A stretch of DNA of 6,100 nt from NCBI GenBank assembly GCA_030452365.1, contig JAKDMK010000159.1, forward strand, positions 1-6,100, given 5' to 3'. A model generated the notes under the pieces. That model had not been told where the DNA came from, did no database searches, and was given only the letters and a program-made list of their open reading frames with translations. The DNA is from Nitrococcus sp. Lineage in GTDB: Bacteria; Pseudomonadota; Gammaproteobacteria; Nitrococcales; Nitrococcaceae. The stretch's first letter is position 1. The number at the start of each line of letters is the position of its first letter. The translations under genes and the position numbers were made by a program. Of this stretch, positions 1 through 6,100 are shown one piece after another.

Positions 1-2
1 CC

Positions 3-1901
3 CCAATCCCCCTACCATTCCACCTACCGACGCCAATCTACAGTGCCATGCTCGCTATCTGGCACCTGCGCCCGACCCTGCAACGCCGCTTCCCCCTGCA
101 CAGAGGCCGCAGCCGCGACTTCGTCCGCTTCCTCGCCTGGTGCGCCAGCGAGGGCCGCCGCGACTACGCCATCTTGCGCGCCATGCCCGACTGGGATGCG
201 GAGCTGGGCCAACCGCTGGCGTTGCCGGTGCTGCGCGGCGACCGCTGGGCCGGCGGATTCTCGGTGGCCATGTTCCTGTACGGCGTGGCAAAGCACCGCT
301 ACACATTCGGCGCGCTGCTCTCGAGTGCCAAGAGCCGCGCCAGGGTGGCGCGCGCGTTCTGGCGCGGGGAGCGCTGCCAGCGTTTGCTGCCGCGCCCCCA
401 GCAGTGGCAGTACGACTTCCTGGTCCGAGGTTTCGGCAGTGCCGAGCAGTTTGCCGAGACTCTCCGGCTCCCTCGGACCGATAGTGACAGGCCGGCGCAC
501 CAGCTCATTCGGGATTTCAGGCTCCAGGATGTCGCTCTGGTATGCCACGCCGCGCGTCGGCCCCTGAAGCTGGTGCCCGCGCCCGCTGCTGTAGAATTGC
601 CGGCAAAGCTTCGCCGCGCCCCGCTCCTGCTGCCGCTGCGCGTCGTCGGGCCGCTCTGCCGCGCGTTGGAGCGCCGCGCGCGTATTCCATCCCAGTTCGA
701 GCTAGGCTTGCTCAGCGCACGCATTTCGGCGGCGGGTAGCCACCAGCGCCCCGGCCGTTATCCATTCGGAGTCAACCTGTTCGGCTACGCCTACGGCGAG
801 CTTGGCATTGGCGAGGACGTGCGCCTGATGGCGCTTGCATTGAAAGCGCACGACATCCCGTTTTGCATCATCAATGTCGAGCCCGGCGCCAACGTCTCGC
901 AGCAGGATGCCAGCGCCGAGCACTGGCTTGCCGATGAGCCGCGCTACGCCATCAACCTGTTCTGCATGACGGGTATCGAGCAGGTCCGCTATGCCTGTGA
1001 ACAGGGGCTCTCGGCTTTCCGCGACCGTTACACCATTGGCCTCTGGCCCTGGGAGCTGCCGCAGTGGCCGGCAAGCTGGCCGCACGCGTTCAATCTGGTC
1101 GACGAGATCTGGGGTGTCAGCCGCTATACCGCCGCGGCCTACCGCCATGCCGGCTGCCCGGTTTACCCGATGTCGCTGCCGGTCACCGTCGACACGGCCG
1201 GTGCCGAAGACCGGGCGCATTTTGGCCTGCCAAGCGACGATTACCTGTTCGTCTTCTCCTTCGATTTCAACTCGACCCTGGCGCGCAAAAATCCGGCCGG
1301 ACTGATTCAGGCATTTCAGCATGCGTTCCCGCGCACAGGCGACGACCCGGTCGGTCTGGTGCTCAAGGCGAGCCACAGCGAGGGCGTGCAAGACCCTGAG
1401 TGGCTTCGGCTCAAGGCCACGGCGGACGCCGATCCGCGCATCCACCTCATCGAGGCCACGCTGCGCAAGTCCGAAGTGCTCGCCCTGTACCGCTGCTGCG
1501 ACTGCTTCGTCTCTCTGCATCGGGCCGAAGGATTCGGCCGCGGCATTGTCGAGGCGCTGCTGCTCGGTCTGCCGGTCATCGCCACGGGGTTTTCCGGCAA
1601 TATGGATTACTGCACAGAAACCGGTGTCTCGCTGGTGCACTATCGGATGCAGGCATTGCGACCCGGCGATTACTTCCAGGGCGAAGGTCAATGCTGGGCC
1701 GACCCGGATATCGGCCATGCCGCCGAACTGATGCGCGCGCACTATTCCCGGCCGCGCCCATCCGCTGGCCCTCTGGTCGACTTCAGCCCGGCCGCTGTTG
1801 GCACGCGCTATGCGCAACGGCTAACCGAGCTAAGACAACAATTGAACCTGAAAGGCATGTCTCCGTCGCCTCGGAGCGAAAGCACGCTGGATCTGCAATG
1901 A
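3..1901 (+). CDS. GT-B fold glycosyltransferase (GT4-like), probably 5'-partial
   Basis: This is likely a cytoplasmic retaining glycosyltransferase that moves a sugar from an activated donor to a glycan acceptor. Counting from the ATG at 48 (617 residues), the first ~235 residues form an unrecognised, mostly helical Arg-rich region with an RPTLQRRFPL segment. The GT-B part starts near residue 240 (FGVNLFGYAYGELGIGED), followed by GLWPWELPQWP (331-341) and WGVSRY (355-360). The donor-binding half has FDFNS (405-409), RKNP (413-416), a Lys at 440 in LVLKAS, and the EX7E signature EGFGRGIVE with Glu494 and Glu502. These are hallmarks of the GT4/Glycos_transf_1 family; the sugar and acceptor cannot be read from sequence. 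The frame has no stop back to position 3, and the ATG at 48 lacks a Shine-Dalgarno sequence. The upstream codons also read like protein, so the real start is probably outside the window; ATG 48 is the fallback. The stop overlaps the next start. Confidence 0.88.
   Translation, partial: PIPLPFHLPTPIYSAMLAIWHLRPTLQRRFPLHRGRSRDFVRFLAWCASEGRRDYAILRAMPDWDAELGQPLALPVLRGDRWAGGFSVAMFLYGVAKHRYTFGALLSSAKSRARVARAFWRGERCQRLLPRPQQWQYDFLVRGFGSAEQFAETLRLPRTDSDRPAHQLIRDFRLQDVALVCHAARRPLKLVPAPAAVELPAKLRRAPLLLPLRVVGPLCRALERRARIPSQFELGLLSARISAAGSHQRPGRYPFGVNLFGYAYGELGIGEDVRLMALALKAHDIPFCIINVEPGANVSQQDASAEHWLADEPRYAINLFCMTGIEQVRYACEQGLSAFRDRYTIGLWPWELPQWPASWPHAFNLVDEIWGVSRYTAAAYRHAGCPVYPMSLPVTVDTAGAEDRAHFGLPSDDYLFVFSFDFNSTLARKNPAGLIQAFQHAFPRTGDDPVGLVLKASHSEGVQDPEWLRLKATADADPRIHLIEATLRKSEVLALYRCCDCFVSLHRAEGFGRGIVEALLLGLPVIATGFSGNMDYCTETGVSLVHYRMQALRPGDYFQGEGQCWADPDIGHAAELMRAHYSRPRPSAGPLVDFSPAAVGTRYAQRLTELRQQLNLKGMSPSPRSESTLDLQ
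1898..1901 (+). promoter_or_regulatory. ATGA stop/start overlap, translational coupling site
   Basis: The TGA of the glycosyltransferase (1899-1901) shares bases with the ATG of the next gene (1898-1900). The nearest purine-rich stretch, GGAG at 1873-1876, is about 21 bases upstream and too far to be a standard ribosome binding site. Re-initiation by ribosomes finishing the upstream gene is therefore the likely way the second gene is translated. The overlap is seen directly; the coupling is inferred. Confidence 0.7.
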
Positions 1902-4513
1902 ACAACAACCGCATGCCCATTACACTCGGCACGCCGTTTGGCGCCTGGCCCAGGCTCGCAGAGCACTTGCGCCAGCACGCCGTCGAGCTGGCCGAGCCCG
2001 CTTTCAGCGCGTCGCATGACCGCATAGCGGGCATTGCGGAGTTGAACAGGCGCGATCAGGGCGCCGTCGCCATGACGCGCTTTGATCCGGAGGTCGATGC
2101 GGCCTCGAGATCAGGCGCGGACGCACTTCTCGCCGAGCTTGAGGGTACCCGGTGGGACGACACCGACCCGGACGCCTGCTCGACCGCCGGCTTCTGCGCG
2201 CGGTCGAACCCGCGCGCTGAATTCCTGGTCTTCTTCGAGCCTCCGGAGCTGGTGCTTGCGCAGGGGTTGGAGGCCGATGCGAGCGTTGATCCCGAAGCAC
2301 TGCTGCAGGCATGGCGGTCAGGCGCGGAACGCATCCTCGCCCTGGTGCGCCGACAGCGCCGGCGCGTGCTGCTTATCGATGCGCGAGAGGCGGCGGCGTA
2401 TCCGGCGCGGCTGCGCGAGGTGTGTGCCGAGCGCTTCGGAATCCAGTTCTCGCGCGCGGCGGAATCGGTGCCCGACATGCTATCCGATGCCGTGCTCGCC
2501 ACCCTCGCTAGTGCCTGGCTCAACTCCGACAAGCAACTGCGTGCACTGTACGCCGAGCTGGATGTGAGCTGCACGCCGCTGGTGGCCGACGGACCAGACG
2601 ACACGATCGCCGGCACTCCGCGGTCGGCTCCAGCCGCGGCGCTGGCGCAGTATTGCGAGGTGCGCCGCCAGCGCGACACGCTCGATCGCGACTGTGAACG
2701 CCTGTCGGCATCCCTAGCCCAGACAGAGGATGCGCTGGCCGCCGCGCGGGAGACGCTAGAGAACGAGCGCACGGCCGCGGCAATTCGGGCCGCCACAGCG
2801 GAGGCCGAACGCGATCGGCTGCGCGCGCACGGCGACAAGGCGCAGGGCACGATTACCGAGCTGCAGGCCAAGCTCAAGGACTCGGCCGCTGCCTTGGGGA
2901 AGGCGAATCAGGCACATGCTGATGCCAAGGCGGAGCTGCAGTGCGAGCGTGAGCGCAACGCACAGCGGCTTGCCGACCTGGGAACCGAACGCGATGGATT
3001 CCGCTCGCAAAGCGAGCAGGCCCAGCAGGAGATCGAGCTGCTGTTGCTGCAGTTGCATCAGGTGCAGGAAGAGCTGGAAGCGACATTCCTCAAGCAACAG
3101 GACACTGAGCGCAACCGGGCTGCGCTGGAAGCGAAGCTCAAGGCCTCAGCGGAAGCGGCGACCAAAGCCAACGCCGCCGCCGCCGAACGAGAAGCCGAAT
3201 GCAAACGGCTGCGCCAGCAAAGCGATAAGGCGCAGAGCGCGATTACCGAGCTGGACGCGAAGCTGAAAGACTCCGCCGACGCGCTCGCGAAGGTAAATGG
3301 CGCGCATGCTGATGCCAAGGCCAAGCTGCAGTCCGAGCGTGAGCGCAACGCACAGCGGCTTGCCGAACTGGAAGCCGAACGCGACCGGCTGCACTCACAG
3401 GCGAAAGCGGCGGCTGCCGATACCGAGCTGCGCCAGGAAAACGAGCTTCTGTTGCTGCAGTTGCATCAGGTGCAGGAAGAGCTGGAGCACTACTTCCTCG
3501 AGAACCAGAAGCTCAAGGGCGGCGGCGAGGCGAATGGCGCAAAGCCGCAACCCAGAGCGCTGAGCGTCGCCGACACCCGCATAGGCAGCATCTGCGAGGA
3601 AGTACCGTTCCGCCACGTCAACTTCACCCTGCGCGATGCAGTACAGGGCGACCGGCGCTTCAATGCGCTGGATGTGCGGCTGGTCGAGCACCACGGCGAG
3701 CCCGGCCTCGTCCTGCTCGCACCTCCGCCCGGCACCGATGCGCCGTTGTCCTGCTGGCAGGAAAGTGGCGAGGAGGGGGGCAGGGCCTTCCTGCTCCTGC
3801 ACCCGCGGCACAAGACATCAACAACCTTGTTCGCGCGTATGACCACAAGCGACTGGCTGCTGGCCAATGACATCGTAACCCTCATGCAGCGGGCACTACT
3901 CGATGCGGCCGATGCGCGGCCGCGCTTGGCGGCGGGTTGGGGCCTGGTCTGCCAGCGGCTGAGTGAGCAGCTCGCCGATCTGCCGCCGGCACTGCGCTAC
4001 GACGGTGCCCAGGTCGGCGACATCGTGGACGCGGACGGCCAGATCGAGGTCACACTGCGGCTCGACAACACCCTATTCCGGCAGCGGGCTTGCGCCAGCC
4101 TGCGCGTTCGCTTGCGCCTGGCGGGTGGCGGCGGGGTCCGCGCCGATCTGCCTGGAAGCATTGTATTCCTCGCGCCGCAGGAGCCCGGCGCGCTGCCGCC
4201 ACTGTCGGCCTGGCCGCGCGCCGAAGAGGGCGAGTGGGCACCAGAGTATGCACTCGGGTTCGGTAGGAGTCTCTCCGGAGCCGAGAAAAAGGCGCAATGG
4301 CAGGCACTGGATCCGCATGACCGCGAATTCGTCGCATCGCTCATTAGCAGGCTGCCGGCCGCACTTGCGCAAAGCTGGGCGGTGGTGCCGCCTGCCGGCC
4401 TTGGCCCCGCCGATCTGCCGCTACTGGCCGACAAGATGGCGCGCGAGATCGAAAGCAGCGAGTCGCGAAAGCATCACTTTCACGCACCCATGCTGCGGCG
4501 TGTCGGAAGTTGA
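1898..4513 (+). CDS. Large coiled-coil protein with two uncharacterised flanking domains
   Basis: No function is recognised for this 871-residue protein. Residues 1-~245 form a mixed N-terminal domain containing EFLVFFEPPELVLAQ and an Arg-rich RRQRRRVLLIDA stretch. Residues ~251-540 are heptad-rich coiled coil (Glu, Gln, Ala, Leu, Arg) with an internal duplication; the motif LLLLQLHQVQEELE occurs in each copy (LHQ at 386 and 522). A Gly-rich linker (LKGGGEANGAKPQ, from 539) leads to a C-terminal globular domain (~558-871) containing HVNFTLRD, DVRLVEHHGEPGLVLL and TTSDWLLAND. No signal peptide or membrane segment is visible, so it is probably cytoplasmic. I recall similar coil motifs in hypothetical proteins of proteobacterial polysaccharide clusters, but could not check this. 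The ATG at 1898 is chosen because it overlaps the upstream stop. The frame is open further back to 1400, but that part lies inside the glycosyltransferase. A scaffold or assembly role is inference. Confidence 0.88.
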   Translation: MNNNRMPITLGTPFGAWPRLAEHLRQHAVELAEPAFSASHDRIAGIAELNRRDQGAVAMTRFDPEVDAASRSGADALLAELEGTRWDDTDPDACSTAGFCARSNPRAEFLVFFEPPELVLAQGLEADASVDPEALLQAWRSGAERILALVRRQRRRVLLIDAREAAAYPARLREVCAERFGIQFSRAAESVPDMLSDAVLATLASAWLNSDKQLRALYAELDVSCTPLVADGPDDTIAGTPRSAPAAALAQYCEVRRQRDTLDRDCERLSASLAQTEDALAAARETLENERTAAAIRAATAEAERDRLRAHGDKAQGTITELQAKLKDSAAALGKANQAHADAKAELQCERERNAQRLADLGTERDGFRSQSEQAQQEIELLLLQLHQVQEELEATFLKQQDTERNRAALEAKLKASAEAATKANAAAAEREAECKRLRQQSDKAQSAITELDAKLKDSADALAKVNGAHADAKAKLQSERERNAQRLAELEAERDRLHSQAKAAAADTELRQENELLLLQLHQVQEELEHYFLENQKLKGGGEANGAKPQPRALSVADTRIGSICEEVPFRHVNFTLRDAVQGDRRFNALDVRLVEHHGEPGLVLLAPPPGTDAPLSCWQESGEEGGRAFLLLHPRHKTSTTLFARMTTSDWLLANDIVTLMQRALLDAADARPRLAAGWGLVCQRLSEQLADLPPALRYDGAQVGDIVDADGQIEVTLRLDNTLFRQRACASLRVRLRLAGGGGVRADLPGSIVFLAPQEPGALPPLSAWPRAEEGEWAPEYALGFGRSLSGAEKKAQWQALDPHDREFVASLISRLPAALAQSWAVVPPAGLGPADLPLLADKMAREIESSESRKHHFHAPMLRRVGS
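2801..3093 (+). repeat. Internal coiled-coil repeat, copy 1
   Basis: This segment encodes residues 302-~399 of the coiled-coil protein. It runs from AEAERDRLRAHGDKAQ through ITELQAKLKDSAAALGKAN and ERERNAQRLADL to LLLLQLHQVQEELEATFL. It matches copy 2 at a constant offset of 390 bases up to about position 3000. The offset then becomes 408 at the LHQVQEELE segment, meaning 6 residues were gained in copy 2 or lost here. Exact shared runs include 33 bases (2944-2976) and 38 bases (3041-3078). Confidence 0.85.
3191..3501 (+). repeat. Internal coiled-coil repeat, copy 2
   Basis: This is the second copy of the block, encoding residues 432-~535. It contains ITELDAKLKDSADALAKVN, ERERNAQRLAELEAERD and LLLLQLHQVQEELEHYFL. 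Compared with copy 1 it carries 18 extra bases in the stretch around 3390-3440 (the AKAAAADTELRQEN region). The exact runs shared with copy 1 lie at 3334-3366 and 3449-3486. About 97 bases of non-matching, Ala-rich coil (residues ~400-431) separate the two copies. Confidence 0.85.
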
Positions 4514-4529
4514 ATACGTCATTCAAGCC
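4514..4529 (+). other. Short intergenic gap between genes 2 and 3
   Basis: Only 16 bases separate the TGA of the coiled-coil protein from the ATG of the FkbM-like gene. There is no room for a promoter or terminator, which supports co-transcription. If the GTG at 4500 is the real start, this stretch is coding. Confidence 0.6.
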
Positions 4530-6100
4530 ATGCTTTTCAAACAACACACCGACACCGACACGGCCATGGGCAGCCTCTTCAAGCGCATTGCCGAGCTTGC
4601 CAACGAAGGCTTCAGCACCATCGTCCACATCGGTGCCGGTAATGGGGCCGAGCTGGACGACTACCAGCACATCAGTTTCGAGCGCCTGGTATTGGTGGAA
4701 GGCGATACCGAAACCGCTGAGGAGCTGCAGGCATCCGTTCAGGGGCGTGATGGCGTCGAGGTGATCGAGCAGGTCGTCGCCGCCAACGCGGAGCCCGTCA
4801 TGTGGCACCGATATAACCTTCCGGCGCTAAACGGCCTTCTTCCACCCGATGACCTGCAGAGAGTTTATCCGCGACTAAGGGTGTCGAGTCGCGAGCGCCT
4901 GCCGGCGCTGCGGCTACAGGATCTGCTCGACCGGGTCGCTGTCGACCCCGCACGCAGCAATCTGCTCGTTTTGGACGTTCCCGGCCTGCAGGATGCCCTG
5001 CTGGCGGAGCTTGCGGATGCGCAATTGCACGCTTTCGAGTGGATCGCGATCGGCAGTTGTGGGGCGACTTGCAACGAGGGCGGCGATGCCGCAGACGCGG
5101 CGATTGAACGGCTGCAAGCGCGCTGCTATCGGCTGGAGCAGTCCCTCGATTCCGACCTGGATTGGCCCGTCTCACTGCTGCGGCGCGACGAAGTGCAGCG
5201 AGAGAATGCCCAACTGCGTGCTCAGGCCGCCGATCTGGGCGCCAAGCTCCAAACCCGCGACAAGGCCGAGAAGGAGCGGAATGCGGAGCTGGAGCGAGTC
5301 GCCGCCGAACGGGATGCGCAAACCGCGCTCGCTGGCGAACACGAAAGCCGAGTTCACGGCCTGGAGCAGGAACGCCAGGGGCTGGCTACGAAGCTGGCCG
5401 AGTCGCAGGCGGCGCTCAAGGCGCTGACGGATGAAAAGCCCGCGCAGGAGAAGCGGGTAGCGGAGCTGCAAGCGCAATTAGAGGCCCTGTCACAGGCGCG
5501 TGACGAGCAGGCGAAGCTCGCTGTAGATCGGAACAGCATGATCCAGAAGCTCACCCGAGAGCGTGATGACCAGGGAAAACGTGCTGCCGAGCAGAAGGCC
5601 CAACTTGAGAAACTGCGGGAAGAGCATGCCCAGCAGACTAAGAAACTGACCACCGGGGCCGAGAAGAGCGCCGCACTAGCTGCGGAACACCAGGCGCAGG
5701 CACAGCGCCTGCGACAGGAGCGCGATGCTGCCCGCAAGCAGCTTGAGTCCGAGCGCGAGCAGCAAGCCGCGGTAGTCGCGGAGCATGAGCAGCGGACCGA
5801 AGCGCTGAGGCAGGAGGCTGATAAACGTGCTCGAGTGCTTGCCCAAGAGCGCAACGATCAGACCACGCTCGCAACCGGATACAAGTCCGAGCTCGACAAG
5901 GCCAACCACAGCTTGGCCGAACAACAGAAACTTGCAACTGACCTGCAGACTCGAGTCGAGAAACTTGCCCAAGAACGCGATGCAGTAATCAGCCAGCACA
6001 ATGCCGAAGTGGACGCGGCACGTAAACAAGCGAGCGAACTCAAAAAGTTGGCTGATAATCGTAAGACACTGCTCGACAAAGCCGCTCAGCAGAGTCAGGA
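4530..6100 (+). CDS. FkbM-like methyltransferase domain fused to a long coiled coil, 3'-partial
   Basis: The frame stays open for 523 codons to the right edge, with no stop. Residues ~1-215 look like a Rossmann-fold methyltransferase. VHIGAGNGAEL (G35-A-G-N-G39) resembles the SAM-binding glycine motif, and RLVLVEGD supplies an acidic residue after strand 2 (Glu57). LLVLDVPGLQDALL (Asp149-Val-Pro-Gly152) sits where FkbM proteins usually carry a DVEG-type motif. FkbM enzymes O-methylate sugars or related metabolites. Because Glu is replaced by Pro here, activity is uncertain and the domain could be degenerate. From ~218 (RRDEVQRENAQLRAQ) onward the protein is continuous charged coiled coil rich in ERD/ERN steps. 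The ATG at 4530 has no good ribosome binding site (GGAAG at 4505-4509 is about 20 bases away). A GTG at 4500 would add MSEVEYVIQA and overlap the upstream gene by 14 bases. The family call is moderate; the coil is clear. Confidence 0.82.
   Translation, partial: MLFKQHTDTDTAMGSLFKRIAELANEGFSTIVHIGAGNGAELDDYQHISFERLVLVEGDTETAEELQASVQGRDGVEVIEQVVAANAEPVMWHRYNLPALNGLLPPDDLQRVYPRLRVSSRERLPALRLQDLLDRVAVDPARSNLLVLDVPGLQDALLAELADAQLHAFEWIAIGSCGATCNEGGDAADAAIERLQARCYRLEQSLDSDLDWPVSLLRRDEVQRENAQLRAQAADLGAKLQTRDKAEKERNAELERVAAERDAQTALAGEHESRVHGLEQERQGLATKLAESQAALKALTDEKPAQEKRVAELQAQLEALSQARDEQAKLAVDRNSMIQKLTRERDDQGKRAAEQKAQLEKLREEHAQQTKKLTTGAEKSAALAAEHQAQAQRLRQERDAARKQLESEREQQAAVVAEHEQRTEALRQEADKRARVLAQERNDQTTLATGYKSELDKANHSLAEQQKLATDLQTRVEKLAQERDAVISQHNAEVDAARKQASELKKLADNRKTLLDKAAQQSQ

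Noticed and set aside
43..567. Overlapping + and - strand frames over the start of the glycosyltransferase
   Set aside because: Low-complexity Ala/Arg/Ser/Pro peptides with no motif; the frame starting at 3/48 explains the region.
702..1817. Long open frame on the - strand (371 codons) opposite the glycosyltransferase
   Set aside because: It lies wholly antisense to a gene with clear GT4 motifs. Its product shows no recognisable domain, and such frames are common opposite GC-rich genes.
1400..1897. Upstream extension of the gene 2 reading frame
   Set aside because: It overlaps the EX7E catalytic region of the glycosyltransferase in another frame and reads as low-quality Arg/Ala-rich peptide. 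The ATG at 1898 fits the junction much better.
2056..2877. Ser/Arg-rich open frame on the - strand (273 codons)
   Set aside because: It is antisense to gene 2, and its composition is the mirror of GC-rich coding; it shows no motif.
2801..3501. Possible mobile element or CRISPR-like repeat
   Set aside because: The repeats are in frame, inside one gene, and encode coiled coil. There are no inverted ends, target duplications or regular short spacers.
5354..6079. Several Cys/Ser/Leu-rich - strand frames that look membrane-like
   Set aside because: They are the complement of Glu/Gln/Ala coiled-coil codons, which read as Ser/Cys/Leu on the other strand. They are not real membrane proteins.

Overview
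The window is a GC-rich stretch of bacterial chromosome, almost entirely coding and all on the + strand. The base composition, codon choice and protein types suggest a proteobacterium. A gammaproteobacterium (purple-sulfur, Pseudomonas-like or Xanthomonas-like) is my best guess, but this rests on family resemblance and the genus cannot be told. No RNA gene, mobile element, CRISPR array, terminator or convincing promoter was seen.

Layout: (1) Positions 3-1901 hold a GT-B fold (GT4-like) glycosyltransferase whose frame is open to the left edge, so its true start may lie outside the window. (2) Positions 1898-4513 hold an 871-residue protein that overlaps the glycosyltransferase stop by an ATGA junction. 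It has an unrecognised N-terminal domain, about 290 residues of coiled coil built around an internal duplication, and an unrecognised C-terminal globular domain of about 310 residues. (3) From 4530 to beyond the right edge lies a protein with an N-terminal FkbM-like, Rossmann-type methyltransferase domain of about 215 residues. It runs into a coiled coil that is still open after more than 300 residues. Only 16 bases separate genes 2 and 3, or they overlap by 14 if a GTG start is used.

Together this looks like the inside of a co-transcribed surface-glycan cluster (O-antigen, capsule, exopolysaccharide or protein/flagellar glycosylation). A glycosyltransferase would add sugar, an FkbM-like domain would methylate a product or has become a degenerate binding domain, and two long coiled-coil proteins could act as scaffolds or length/assembly factors. 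Gene order and tight spacing are seen directly. The glycan role follows from the glycosyltransferase and FkbM families. The scaffold role is inference.

The points most worth a second look are the internal ~390-base duplication in gene 2, the fusion of an FkbM-like domain to a very long coil in gene 3 with a changed DVEG-type motif, and the two unrecognised globular domains flanking the coil of gene 2.
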